Shown: piece by piece, positions 21,744-35,987 of the stretch
Position numbering within the stretch: the stretch's first letter is position 1
Layout of the letters: each line of letters begins with the position of its first letter
Assembly (NCBI GenBank): GCA_032209605.1
Contig: JASFXZ010000145.1
Span: forward strand, 1-64,000
DNA length: 64,000 nucleotides
Direction of reading: 5' to 3'
DNA from: Mactromeris polynyma
Taxonomy: Eukaryota; Mollusca; Bivalvia; Venerida; Mactridae
Made by a program: the position numbers and the translations under genes
The notes under the pieces: model-generated
What the model saw: the letters and a program-made list of their open reading frames with translations, nothing else
What the model was told of the DNA's origin: nothing
Database searches by the model: none

Positions 21744-22101
21744 CCTAAAATCCAATACACATCGATGACCACTGTCCACTGTGTCTAAACAATACACACG
21801 TACATTCATACAATGTACATGAGTTAATTCCATATCAGATATGCAATACACAAAATTCCATCTAAATAGAATATTATTCTGCACAACCAATAAATTCACA
21901 GCATAGCTGATAGAATTTCCTTTCTTCTGGTATAAATTATAATATCCTTAAATTTAATTTATTAATTTAAATCACAGTTTAAAACAGAGCATGTAAACCA
22001 TGTCTTGTCACTATCACTACAACTATCAGCCAGAGTCAGTCAGAGTCAGTCAGAGTCAGTCAGAGTCAGTCATAGTCAGTCAGGGGCAGCATAAGCCGTA
22101 A
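21744..22101 (-). repeat. right arm of long inverted repeat, merging into satellite
   Basis: Reverse complement of 17288-17605 with a longer 10 bp minisatellite. Its outer end, TCATAGTCAGTCAGGGGCAG followed by CATAAGCCGTAAATTTAG, is identical to the corresponding block of the type A satellite that begins here. Confidence 0.93.
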
Positions 22102-22237
22102 ATTTAGATGCAAGTATACACACATATATATATTTCAATAGTTGGCATCAAGACGAACAAAATGATGTATTACTTGACATATTTACGTGAAAACAAAATT
22201 TTCGCTTAAAATCGAAATCGCGTACAGGTCTTGACCT

Positions 22238-25200
22238 GTGATAGAATTTCATTTTTCTGAAAAAAAATATTTCTCTCCGATTTTGCTCATTTTCTCAGGA
22301 CTTAAAGACCTACCTACTCCGTCGACAAAAATATCTTCAGCTATGCAATTTATCCATTTCAGAGTCAGTCAGAGCCAGTCAGAGTCAGTCAGAGTCAGTC
22401 ATAGTCAGTCAGGGGCAGCATAAGCCGTAAATTTAGATGCAAGTATACACACATATATATATTTCAATAGTTGGCATCAAGACGAACAAAATGATGTATT
22501 ACTTGACATATTTACGTGAAAACAAAATGTTCGCTAAAAATCGAAATCGCGTACAGGTCTTGACCTGTGATAGAATTTCATTTTTCTGAAAAAAAATATT
22601 TCTCTCCGATTTTGCTCATTTTCTCAGGACTTAAAGACCTACCTTCTCCGTCGACAAAAATGTCTTCAGCTATGCAATATATCCATTTCAGAGTCAGTCA
22701 GAGCCAGTCAGAGCCAGTCAGAGTCAGTCAGAGTCAGTCAGAGTCAGTCATAGTCAGTCAGGGGCAGCATAAGCCGTAAATTTAGATGCAAGTATACACA
22801 TATATATATATTTCAATAGTTGGCATCAAGACGAACAAAATGATGTATTACTTGACATATTTACGTGAAAACAAAATTTTCGCTAAAAATCGAAATCGCG
22901 TACAGGTCTTGACCTGTGATAGAATTTCATTTTTCTGAAAAAAAATATTTCTCTCCGATTTTGCTCATTTTCTCAGGACTTAAAGACCTACCTACTCCGT
23001 CGACAAAAATGTCTTCAGCTATGCAATATATCCATTTCAGAGTCAGTCAGAGCCAGTCAGAGTCAGTCAGAGTCAGTCATAGTCAGTCAGGGGCAGCATA
23101 AGCCGTAAATTTAGATGCAAGTATACACATATATATATATATTTCAATAGTTGGCATCAAGACGAACAAAATGATGTATTACTTGACATATTTACGTGAA
23201 AACAAAATTTTCGCTAAAAATCGAAATCGCGTACAGGTCTTGACCTGTGATAGAATTTCATTTGTCTGAAAAAAAATATTTCTCTCCGATTTTGCTCATT
23301 TTCTCAGGACTTAAAGACCTACCTACTCCGTCGACAAAAATGACTTCAGCTATGCAATATATCCATTTCAGAGTCAGTCAGAGCCAGTCAGAGTCAGTCA
23401 GAGTCAGTCATAGTCAGTCAGGGGCAGCATAAGCCGTAAATTTAGATGCAAGTATACACATATATATATATTTCAATAGTTGGCATCAAGACGAACAAAA
23501 TGATGTATTACTTGACATATTTACGTGAAAACAAAATTTTCGCTAAAAATCGAAATCGCGTACAGGTCTTGACCTGTGAAAAAATTTCATTTTTCTGAAA
23601 AAAAATTTTCTCTCCGATTTTGCTCATTTTCTCAGGACTTAAAGACCTACCTACTCCGTCGACAAAAATGTCTTCAGCTATGCAATATATCCATTTCAGA
23701 GTCAGTCAGAGCCAGTCAGAGTCAGTCAGAGTCAGTCAGAGTCAGTCATAGTCAGTCAGGGGCAGCATAAGCCGTAAATTTAGATGCAAGTATACACATA
23801 TATATATATTTCAATAGTTGGCATCAAGACGAACAAAATGATGTATTACTTGACATATTTACGTGAAAACAAAATTTTCGCCTAAAATCGAAATCGCGTA
23901 CAGGTCTTGACCTGTGATAGAATTTCATTTTTCTGAAAAAAAATATTTCTCTCCGATTTTGCTCATTTTCTCAGGACTTAAAGACCTACCTACTCCGTCG
24001 ACAAAAATATCTTCAGCTATGCAATTTATCCATTTCAGAGTCAGTCAGAGCCAGTCAGAGTCAGTCAGAGTCAGTCATAGTCAGTCAGGGGCAGCATAAG
24101 CCGTAAATTTAGATGCAAGTATACACATATATATATATTTCAATAGTTGGCATCAAGACGAACAAAATGATGTATTACTTGACATATTTACGTGAAAACA
24201 AAATTTTCGCTAAAAATCGAAATCGCGTACAGGTCTTGACCTGTGATAGAATTTCATTTTTCTGAAAAAAAATATTTCTCTCCGATTTTGCTCATTTTCT
24301 CAGGACTTAAAGACCTACCTACTCCGTCGACAAAAATGTCTTCAGCTATGCAATATATCCATTTCAGAGTCAGTCAGAGCCAGTCAGAGTCAGTCAGAGT
24401 CAGTCATAGTCAGTCAGGGGCAGCATAAGCCGTAAATTTAGATGCAAGTATACACATATATATATATTTCAATAGTTGGCATCAAGACGAACAAAATGAT
24501 GTATTACTTGACATATTTACGTGAAAACAAAATTTTCGCTAAAAATCGAAATTGCGTACAGGTCTTGACCTGTGAAAAATTTCATTTTTCTGAAAAAAAA
24601 AATTTCTCTCCGATTTTGCTCATTTTCTCAGGACTTAAAGACCTACCTACTCCGTCGACAAAAATGTCTTCAGCTATGCAATATATCCATTTCAGAGTCA
24701 GTCAGAGCCAGTCAGAGCCAGTCAGAGTCAGTCAGAGTCAGTCAGAGTCAGTCATAGTCAGTCAGGGGCAGCATAAGCCGTAAATTTAGATGCAAGTATA
24801 CACACATATATATATTTCAATAGTTGGCATCAAGACGAACAAAATGATGTATTACTTGACATATTTACGTGAAAACAAAATTTTCGCTTAAAATCGAAAT
24901 CGCGTACAGGTCTTGACCTGTGATAGAATTTCATTTTTCTGAAAAAAAATATTTCTCTCCGATTTTGCTCATTTTCTCAGGACTTAAAGACCTACCTACT
25001 CCGTCGACAAAAATATCTTCAGCTATGCAATTTATCCATTTCAGAGTCAGTCAGAGCCAGTCAGAGTCAGTCAGAGTCAGTCATAGTCAGTCAGGGGCAG
25101 CATAAGCCGTAAATTTAGATGCAAGTATACACACATATATATATTTCAATAGTTGGCATCAAGACGAACAAAATGATGTATTACTTGACATATTTACGTG

Positions 25201-27601
25201 AAAACAAAATGTTCGCTAAAAATCGAAATCGCGTACAGGTCTTGACCTGTGATAGAATTTCATTTTTCTGAAAAAAAATATTTCTCTCCGATTTTGCTCA
25301 TTTTCTCAGGACTTAAAGACCTTCCTACTCCGTCGACAAAAATGTCTTCAGCTATGCAATATATCCATTTCAGAGTCAGTCAGAGCCAGTCAGAGCCAGT
25401 CAGAGTCAGTCAGAGTCAGTCAGAGTCAGTCATAGTCAGTCAGGGGCAGCATAAGCCGTAAATTTAGATGCAAGTATACACATATATATATATTTCAATA
25501 GTTGGCATCAAGACGAACAAAATGATGTATTACTTGACATATTTACGTGAAAACAAAATTTTCGCTAAAAATCGAAATCGCGTACAGGTCTTGACCTGTG
25601 ATAGAATTTCATTTTTCTGAAAAAAAATATTTCTCTCCAATTTTGCTCATTTTCTCAGGACTTAAAGACCTACCTACTCCGTCGACAAAAATGTCTTCAG
25701 CTATGCAATTTATCCATTTCAGAGTCAGTCAGAGCCAGTCAGAGTCAGTCAGAGTCAGTCATAGTCAGTCAGGGGCAGCATAAGCCGTAAATTTAGATGC
25801 AAGTATACACATATATATATATATTTCAATAGTTGGCATCAAGACGAACAAAATGATGTATTACTTGACATATTTACGTGAAAACAAAATTTTCGCTAAA
25901 AATCGAAATCGCGTACAGGTCTTGACCTGTGATAGAATTTCATTTGTCTGAAAAAAAATATTTCTCACCGATTTTGCTCATTTTCTCAGGACTTAAAGAC
26001 CTACCTACTCCGTCGACAAAAATGTCTTCAGCTATGCAATATATCCATTTCAGAGTCAGTCAGAGCCAGTCAGAGTCAGTCAGAGTCAGTCATAGTCAGT
26101 CAGGGGCAGCATAAGCCGTAAATTTAGATGCAAGTATACACATATATATATATTTCAATAGTTGGCATCAAGACGAACAAAATGATGTATTACTTGACAT
26201 ATTTACGTGAAAACAAAATTTTCGCTAAAAATCGAAATCGCGTACAGGTCTTGACCTGTGAAAAAATTTCATTTTTCTGAAAAAAAATTTTCTCTCCGAT
26301 TTTGCTCATTTTCTCAGGACTTAAAGACCTACCTACTCCGTCGACAAAAATGTCTTCAGCTATGCAATATATCCATTTCAGAGTCAGTCAGAGCCAGTCA
26401 GAGTCAGTCAGAGTCAGTCAGAGTCAGTCATAGTCAGTCAGGGGCAGCATAAGCCGTAAATTTAGATGCAAGTATACACATATATATATATTTCAATAGT
26501 TGGCATCAAGACGAACAAAATGATGTATTACTTGACATATTTACGTGAAAACAAAATTTTCGCCTAAAATCGAAATCGCGTACAGGTCTTGACCTGTGAT
26601 AGAATTTCATTTTTCTGAAAAAAAATATTTCTCTCCGATTTTGCTCATTTTCTCAGGACTTAAAGACCTACCTACTCCGTCGACAAAAATATCTTCAGCT
26701 ATGCAATTTATCCATTTCAGAGTCAGTCAGAGCCAGTCAGAGTCAGTCAGAGTCAGTCATAGTCAGTCAGGGGCAGCATAAGCCGTAAATTTAGATGCAA
26801 GTATACACATATATATATATTTCAATAGTTGGCATCAAGACGAACAAAATGATGTATTACTTGACATATTTACGTGAAAACAAAATTTTCGCTAAAAATC
26901 GAAATCGCGTACAGGTCTTGACCTGTAATAGAATTTCATTTTTCTGAAAAAAAATATTTCTCTCCGATTTTGCTCATTTTCTCAGGACTTAAAGACCTAC
27001 CTACTCCGTCGACAAAAATGTCTTCAGCTATGCAATATATCCATTTCAGAGTCAGTCAGAGCCAGTCAGAGTCAGTCAGAGTCAGTCATAGTCAGTCAGG
27101 GGCAGCATAAGCCGTAAATTTAGATGCAAGTATACACATATATATATATTTCAATAGTTGGCATCAAGACGAACAAAATGATGTATTACTTGACATATTT
27201 ACGTGAAAACAAAATTTTCGCTAAAAATCGAAATTGCGTACAGGTCTTGACCTGTGAAAAATTTCATTTTTCTGAAAAAAAAAATTTCTCTCCGATTTTG
27301 CTCATTTTCTCAGGACTTAAAGACCTACCTACTCCGTCGACAAAAATGTCTTCAGCTATGCAATATATCCATTTCAGAGTCAGTCAGAGCCAGTCAGAGC
27401 CAGTCAGAGTCAGTCAGAGTCAGTCAGAGTCAGTCATAGTCAGTCAGGGGCAGCATAAGCCGTAAATTTAGATGCAAGTATACACACATATATATATTTC
27501 AATAGTTGGCATCAAGACGAACAAAATGATGTATTACTTGACATATTTACGTGAAAACAAAATTTTCGCTTAAAATCGAAATCGCGTACAGGTCTTGACC
27601 T
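22238..27601 (+). repeat. higher-order repeat in type A: two copies of an 8-unit, 2682 bp block
   Basis: The unit-length series 329, 349, 331, 329, 338, 329, 329, 348 occurs from 22238 and again from 24920. Private variants recur exactly 2682 bases apart, such as AATGTTCGC at about 22527 and 25209, a CATTTGTCTGAA variant in the fourth unit, and TTCGCCTAAAATCG at 23878 and 26560. A third copy starts at 27602 but diverges after about two units. Confidence 0.9.
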
Positions 27602-30600
27602 GTGATAGAATTTCATTTTTCTGAAAAAAAATATTTCTCTCCGATTTTGCTCATTTTCTCAGGACTTAAAGACCTACCTACTCCGTCGACAAAAATATCT
27701 TCAGCTATGCAATTTATCCATTTCAGAGTCAGTCAGAGCCAGTCAGAGTCAGTCAGAGTCAGTCATAGTCAGTCAGGGGCAGCATAAGCCGTAAATTTAG
27801 ATGCAAGTATACACACATATATATATTTCAATAGTTGGCATCAAGACGAACAAAATGATGTATTACTTGACATATTTACGTGAAAACAAAATGTTCGCTA
27901 AAAATCGAAATCGCGTACAGGTCTTGACCTGTGATAGAATTTCATTTTTCTGAAAAAAAATATTTCTCTCCGATTTTGCTCATTTTCTCAGGACTTAAAG
28001 ACCTACCTACTCCGTCGACAAAAATGTCTTCAGCTATGCAATATATCCATTTCAGAGTCAGTCAGAGCCAGTCAGAGCCAGTCAGAGTCAGTCAGAGTCA
28101 GTCAGAGTCAGTCATAGTCAGTCAGAGGGCAGCATAAGCCGTAAATTTAGATGCAAGTATACACATATATATAATATTTCAATAGTTGGCATCAAGACGA
28201 ACAAAATGATGTATTACTTGACATATTTACGTGAAAACAAAATTTTCGCTAAAAATCGAAATCGCGTACAGGTCTTGACCTGTGATAGAATTTCATTTTT
28301 CTGAAAAAAAATATTTCTCTCCGATTTTGCTCATTTTCTCAGGACTTAAAGACCTACCTACTCCGTCGACAAAAATGTCTTCAGCTATGCAATATATCCA
28401 TTTCAGAGTCAGTCAGAGCCAGTCAGAGCCAGTCAGAGTCAGTCAGAGTCAGTCAGAGTCAGTCATAGTCAGTCAGGGGCAGCATAAGCCGTAAAATTAG
28501 ATGCAAGTATACACACATATATATATTTCAATAGTTGGCATCAAGACGAACAAAATGATGTATTACTTGACATATTTACGTGAAAACAAAATTTTCGCTA
28601 AAAATCGAAATCGCGTACAGGTCTTGACCTGTGAAAAAATTTCATTTTTCTGAAAAAAAATATTTCTCTCCGATTTTGCTCATTTTCTCAGGACTTAAAG
28701 ACCTACCTACTCCGTCGACAAAAATGTCTTCAGCTATGCAATATATCCATTTCAGAGTCAGTCAGAGCCAGTCAGAGCCAGTCAGAGTCAGTCAGAGTCA
28801 GTCAGGGGCAGCATAAGCCGTAAATTTAGATGCAAGTATACACACATATATATATTTCAATAGTTGGCATCAAGACGAACAAAATGATGTATTACTTGAC
28901 ATATTTACGTGAAAACAAAATTTTCGCTAAAAATCGAAATCGCGTACAGGTCTTGACCTGTGAAAAAATTTCATTTTTCTGAAAAAAAAATATTTCTCTC
29001 CGATTTTGCTCATTTTTCTCAGGACTTAAAGACCTACCTACTCCGTCGACAAAAATATCTTCAGCTATGCAATTTATCCATTTCAGAGTCAGTCAGAGCC
29101 AGTCAGAGTCAGTCAGAGTCAGTCATAGTCAGTCAGGGGCAGCATAAGCCGTAAATTTAGATGCAAGTATACACACATATATATATTTCAATAGTTGGCA
29201 TCAAGACGAACAAAATGATGTATTACTTGACATATTTACGTGAAAACAAAATTTTCGCTAAAAATCGAAATCGCGTACAGGTCTTGACCTGTGATAGAAT
29301 TTCATTTTTCTGAAAAAAATATTTCTCTCCGATTTTGCTCATTTTCTCAGGACTTAAAGACCTACCTACTCCGTCGACAAAAATGTCTTCAGCTATGCAA
29401 TATATCCATTTTCAGAGTCAGTCAGAGCCAGTCAGAGTCAGTCATAGTCAGTCATAGTCAGTCAGGGGCAGCATAAGCCGTAAATTTAGATGCAAGTATA
29501 CACATATATATATATTTCAATAGTTGGCATCAAGACGAACAAAATGATGTATTACTTGACATATTTACGTGAAAACAAAATTTTCGCTAAAAATCGAAAT
29601 CGCGTACAGGTCTTGACCTGTGATAGAATTTCATTTTTTCTGAAAAAAAATATTTCTCTCCGATTTTGACTCATTTTCTCAGGACTTAAAGACCTACCTA
29701 CTCCGTCGACAAAAATGTCTTCAGCTATGCAATATATCCATTTCAGAGTCAGTCAGAGCCAGGTCAGAGTCAGTCATAGTCAGTCATAGTCAGTCAGGGG
29801 CAGCATAAGCCGTAAATTTAGATGCAAGTATACACATATATATATATTTCAATAGTTGGCATCAAGACGAACAAAATGATGTATTACTTGACATATTTAC
29901 GTGAAAACAAAATTTTCGCTAAAAATCGAAATCGCGTACAGGTCTTGACCTGTGATAGAATTTCATTTTTCTGAAAAAAAATATTTCTCTCCGATTTTGC
30001 TCATTTTCTCAGGACTTAAAGACCTACCTACTCCGTCGACAAAAATGTCTTCAGCTATGCAATATATCCATTTCAGAGTCAGTCAGAGCCAGTCAGAGTC
30101 AGTCAGAGTCAGTCATAGTCAGTCAGGGGCAGCATAAGCCGTAAATTTAGATGCAAGTATACACATATATATATATTTCAATAGTTGGCATCAAGACGAA
30201 CAAAATGATGTATTACTTGACATATTTACGTGAAAACAAAATTTTCGCTAAAAATCGAAATTGCGTACAGGTCTTGACCTGAGAAAAATTTCATTTTTCT
30301 GAAAAAAAATATTTCTCTCCGATTTTGCTCATTTTCTCAGGACTTAAAGACCTACCTACTCCGTCGACAAAAATGTCTTCAGCTATGCAATATATCCATT
30401 TCAGAGTCAGTCAGAGCCAGTCAGAGACAGTCAGAGTCAGTCAGAGTCAGTCAGGGGCAGCATAAGCCGTAAATTTAGATGCAAGTATACACACATATAT
30501 ATATTTCAATAGTTGGCATCAAGACGAACAAAATGATGTATTACTTGACATATTTACGTGAAAACAAAATTTTCGCTAAAAATCGAAATCGCGTACAGGT

Positions 30601-33600
30601 CTTGACCTGTGAAAAAATTTCATTTTTCTGAAAAAAAATATTTCTCTCCGATTTTGCTCATTTTCTCAGGACTTAAAGACCTACCTACTCCGTCGACAAA
30701 AATATCTTCAGCTATGCAATTTATCCATTTCAGAGTCAGTCAGAGCCAGTCAGAGTCAGTCAGAGTCAGTCATAGTCAGTCAGGGGCAGCATAAGCCGTA
30801 AATTTAGATGCAAGTATACACACATATATATATTTCAATAGTTGGCATCAAGACGAACAAAATGATGTATTACCTGACATATTTACGTGAAAACAAAATT
30901 TTCGCTAAAAATCGAAATCGCGTACAGGTCTTGACCTGTGAAAAAATTTCATTTTTCTGAAAAAAAATATTTCTCTCCGATTTTGCTCATTTTCTCAGGA
31001 CTTAAAGACCTACCTACTCCGTCGACAAAAATGTCTTCAGCTATGCAATATATCCATTTCAGAGTCAGTCAGAGCCAGTCAGAGCCAGTCAGAGTCAGTC
31101 AGAGTCAGTCAGAGTCAGTCATAGTCAGTCAGGGGCAGCATAAGCCGTAAATTTAGATGCAAGTATACACATATATATATATTTCAATAGTTGGCATCAA
31201 GACGAACAAAATGATGTATTACTTGACATATTTACGTGAAAACAAAATTTTCGCTAAAAATCGAAATCGCGTACAGGTCTTGACCTGTGATAGAATTTCA
31301 TTTTTCTGAAAAAAAATATTTCTCTCCGATTTTGCTCATTTTCTCAGGACTTAAAGACCTACCTACTCCGTCGACAAAAATGTCTTCAGCTATGCAATAT
31401 ATCCATTTCAGAGTCAGTCAGAGCCAGTCAGAGTCAGTCAGAGTCAGTCATAGTCAGTCAGGGGCAGCATAAGCCGTAAATTTAGATGCAAGTATACACA
31501 TATATATATATTTCAATAGTTGGCATCAAGACGAACAAAATGATGTATTACTTGACATATTTACGTGAAAACAAAATTTTCGCTAAAAATCGAAATTGCG
31601 TACTGGGTTTGACCTGTGAAAAATTTCATTTTTCTGAAAAAAAATATTTCTCTCCGATTTTGCTCATTTTCTCAGGACTTAAAGACCTACCTACTCCGTC
31701 GACAAAAATGTCTTCAGCTATGCAATATATCCATTTCAGAGTCAGTCAGAGCCAGTCAGAGCCAGTCAGAGTCAGTCAGAGTCAGTCAGAGTCAGTCATA
31801 GTCAGTCAGGGGCAGCATAAGCCGTAAATTTAGATGCAAGTATACACATATATATATATTTCAATAGTTGGCATCAAGACGAACAAAATGATGTATTACT
31901 TGACATATTTACGTGAAAACAAAATTTTCGCTAAAAATCGAAATTGCGTACAGGTCTTGACCTGTGAAAAATTTCATTTTTCTGAAAAAAAATATTTCTC
32001 TCCGATTTTGCTCATTTCTCAGGACTTAAAGACCTACCTACTCCGTCGACAAAAATGTCTTCAGCTATGCAATATATCCATTTCAGAGTCAGTCAGAGCC
32101 AGTCAGAGCCAGTCAGAGTCAGTCAGAGTCAGTCAGGGGCAGCATAAGCCGTAAATTTAGATGCAAGTATACACACATATATATATTTCAATAGTTGGCA
32201 TCAAGACGAACAAAATGATGTATTACTTGACATATTTACGTGAAAACGAAATTTTCGCTAAAAATCGAAATCACGTACAGGTCTTGACCTGTGAAAAAAT
32301 TTCATTTTTCTGAAAAAAAATATTTCTCTCCGATTTTGCTCATTTTCTCAGGACTTAAAGACCTACCTACTCCGTCGACAAAAATGTCTTCAGCTATGCA
32401 ATATATCCATTTCAGAGTCAGTCAGAGCCAGTCAGAGTCAGTCAGAGTCAGTCATAGTCAGTCAGGGGCAGCATAAGCCGTAAATTTAGATGCAAGTATA
32501 CACATATATATATATTTCAATAGTTGGCATCAAGACGAACAAAATGATGTATTACTTGACATATTTACGTGAAAACAAAATTTTCGCTTAAAATCGAAAT
32601 CGCGTACAGGTCTTGACCTGTGATAGAATTTCATTTTTCTGAAAAAAAATATTTCTCTCCGATTTTGCTCATTTTCTCAGGACTTAAAGACCTACCTACT
32701 CCGTCGACAAAAATATCTTCAGCTATGCAATTTATCCATTTCAGAGTCAGTCAGAGCCAGTCAGAGTCAGTCAGAGTCAGTCATAGTCAGTCAGGGGCAG
32801 CATAAGCCGTAAATTTAGATGCAAGTATACACACATATATATATTTCAATAGTTGGCATCAAGACGAACAAAATGATGTATTACTTGACATATTTACGTG
32901 AAAACAAAATTTTCGCTAAAAATCGAAATCGCGTACAGGTCTTGACCTGTGAAAAAATTTCATTTTTCTGAAAAAAAAATATTTCTCTCCGATTTTGCTC
33001 ATTTTCTCAGGACTTAAAGACCTACCTACTCCGTCGACAAAAATGTCTTCAGCTATGCAATATATCCATTTCAGAGTCAGTCAGAGCCAGTCAGAGCCAG
33101 TCAGAGTCAGTCAGAGTCAGTCAGAGTCAGTCATAGTCAGTCAGGGGCAGCATAAGCCGTAAATTTAGATGCAAGTATACACATATATATATATTTCAAT
33201 AGTTGGCATCAAGACGAACAAAATGATGTATTACTTGACATATTTACGTGAAAACAAAATTTTCGCTTAAAATCGAAATCGCGTACAGGTCTTGACCTGT
33301 GATAGAATTTCATTTTTCTGAAAAAAAATATTTCTCTCCGATTTTGCTCATTTTCTCAGGACTTAAAGACCTACCTACTCCGTCGACAAAAATGTCTTCA
33401 GCTATGCAATATATCCATTTCAGAGTCAGTCAGAGCCAGTCAGAGTCAGTCAGAGTCAGTCATAGTCAGTCAGGGGCAGCATAAGCCGTAAATTTAGATG
33501 CAAGTATACACATATATATATATTTCAATAGTTGGCATCAAGACGAACAAAATGATGTATTACTTGACATATTTACGTGAAAACAAAATTTTCGCTAAAA

Positions 33601-35987
33601 ATCGAAATTGCGTACAGGTCTTGACCTGTGAAAAATTTCATTTTTCTGAAAAAAAAAATTTCTCTCCGATTTTGCTCATTTTCTCAGGACTTAAAGACCT
33701 ACCTACTCCGTCGACAAAAATGTCTTCAGCTATGCAATATATCCATTTCAGAGTCAGTCAGAGCCAGTCAGCCATTCAGAGTCAGTCAGAGTCAGTCAGA
33801 GTCAGTCATAGTCAGTCAGGGGCAGCATAAGCCGTAAATTTAGATGCAAGTATACACACATATATATATTTCAATAGTTGGCATCAAGACGAACAAAATG
33901 ATGTATTACTTGACATATTTACGTGAAAACAAAATTTTCGCTAAAAATCGAAATCGCGTACAGGTCTTGACCTGTGAAAAAATATCATTTTTCTGAAAAA
34001 AAATATTTCTCTCCGATTTTGCTCATTTTCTCAGGACTTAAAGACCTACCTACTCCGTCGACAAAAATGTCTTCAGCTATGCAATATATCCATTTCAGAG
34101 TCAGTCAGAGCCAGTCAGAGCCAGTCAGAGTCAGTCAGAGTCAGTCAGAGTCAGTCATAGTCAGTCAGGGGCAGCATAAGCCGTAAATTTAGATGCTAGT
34201 ATACACATATATATATATTTCAATAGTTGGCATCAAGACGAACAAAATGATGTATTACTTGACATATTTACGTGAAAACAAAATTTTCGCTAAAAATCGA
34301 AATCGCGTACAGGTCTTGACCTGTGATAGAATTTCATTTTTCTGAAAAAAAATATTTCTCTCCGATTTTGCTCATTTTCTCAGGACTTAAAGACCTACCT
34401 ACTCCGTCGACAAAAATGTCTTCAGCTTTGCAATATATCCATTTCAGAGTCAGTCAGAGCCAGTCAGAGTCAGTCAGAGTCAGTCATAGTCAGTTAGGGG
34501 CAGCATAAGCCGTAAATTTAGATGCAAGTATACACACATATATATATTTCAATAGTTGGCATCAAGACGAACAAAATGATGTATTACTTGACATATTTAC
34601 GTGAAAACAAAATTTTCGCTAAAAATCGAAATCGCGTACAGGTCTTGACCTGTGAAAAAATTTCATTTTTCTGAAAAAAAATATTTCTCTCCGATTTTGC
34701 TCATTTTCTCAGGACTTAAAGACCTACCTACTCCGTCGACAAAAATGTCTTCAGCTATGCAATATATCCATTTCAGAGTCAGTCAGAGCCAGTCAGAGCC
34801 AGTCAGAGTCAGTCAGAGTCAGTCAGAGTCAGTCATAGTCAGTCAGGGGCAGCATAAGCCGTAAATTTAGATGCAAGTATACACATATATATATATTTCA
34901 ATAGTTGGCATCAAGACGAACAAAATGATGTATTACTTGACATATTTACGTGAAAACAAAATTTTCGCTGAAAATCGAAATTGCGTACAGGTCTTGACCT
35001 GTGATAGAATTTCATTTTTTCTGAAAAAAAATATTTCTCTCCGATTTTGCTCATTTTCTCAGGACTTAAAGACCTACCTACTCCGTCGACAAAAATATCT
35101 TCAGCTATGCAATTTATCCATTTCAGAGTCAGTCAGAGCCAGTCAGAGTCAGTCAGAGTCAGTCATAGTCAGTCAGGGGCAGCATAAGCCGTAAATTTAG
35201 ATGCAAGTATACACACATATATATATTTCAATAGTTGGCATCAAGACGAACAAAATGATGTATTACTTGACATATTTACGTGAAAACAAAATTCTCGCTA
35301 AAAATCGAAATCGCGTACAGGTCTTGACCTGTGAAAAAATTTCATTTTTCTGAAAAAAAATATTTCTCTCCGATTTTGCTCATTATCTCAGGACTTAAAG
35401 ACCTACCTACTCCGTCGACAAAAATGTCTTCAGCTATGCAATATATCCATTTCAGAGTCAGTCAGAGCCAGTCAGAGTCAGTCAGAGTCAGTCATAGTCA
35501 GTCAGGGGCAGCATAAGCCGTAAATTTAGATGCAAGTATACACATATATATATATTTCAATAGTTGGCATCAAGACGAACAAAATGATGTATTACTTGAC
35601 ATATTTACGTGAAAACAAAATTTTCGCTAAAAATCGAAACCGCGTACAGGTCTTACCTGTGATAGAATTTCATTTTTCTGAAAAAAAATATTTCTCTCCG
35701 ATTTTGCTCATTTTCTCAGGACTTAAAGACCTACCTACTCCGTCGACAAAAATGTCTTCAGCTATGCAATATATCCATTTCAGAGTCAGTCAGAGCCAGT
35801 CAGAGTCAGTCAGAGTCAGTCAGAGTCAGTCAGGGGCAGCATAAGCCGTAAATTTAGATGCAAGTATACACACATATATATATTTCAATAGTTGGCATCA
35901 AGACGAACAAAATGATGTATTACTTGACATATTTACGTGAAAACAAAATTTTCGCTAAAAATCGAAATCGCGTACAGGTCTTGACCT

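Larger units (their letters stand above)
17286..22101 (-). mobile_element. composite foldback-like element with long inverted repeats around LINE-derived ORFs
   Basis: About 4.8 kb bounded by inverted repeats of ~318 bp (17288-17605) and ~358 bp (21744-22101) that align almost base for base. The outer end of each arm is a 10 bp minisatellite (AGAGTCAGTC reading outward at right) ending in CATAAGCCGTA. The interior, on the minus strand, holds a 2A-like/coiled-coil ORF, an ORF1-type RRM protein, a broken EEP endonuclease and a second ORF1-type protein. No transposase or reverse transcriptase is present. Tandem-repeat outer domains on long arms are the hallmark of foldback-type elements; whether this is one mobile unit or an inverted duplication around LINE debris is not settled. 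A target duplication cannot be judged because the right side runs straight into satellite. Confidence 0.6.

Noticed and set aside
17286..22101. LTR retrotransposon
   Set aside because: The terminal repeats are inverted, not direct, and there is no gag, protease, RT or integrase motif.
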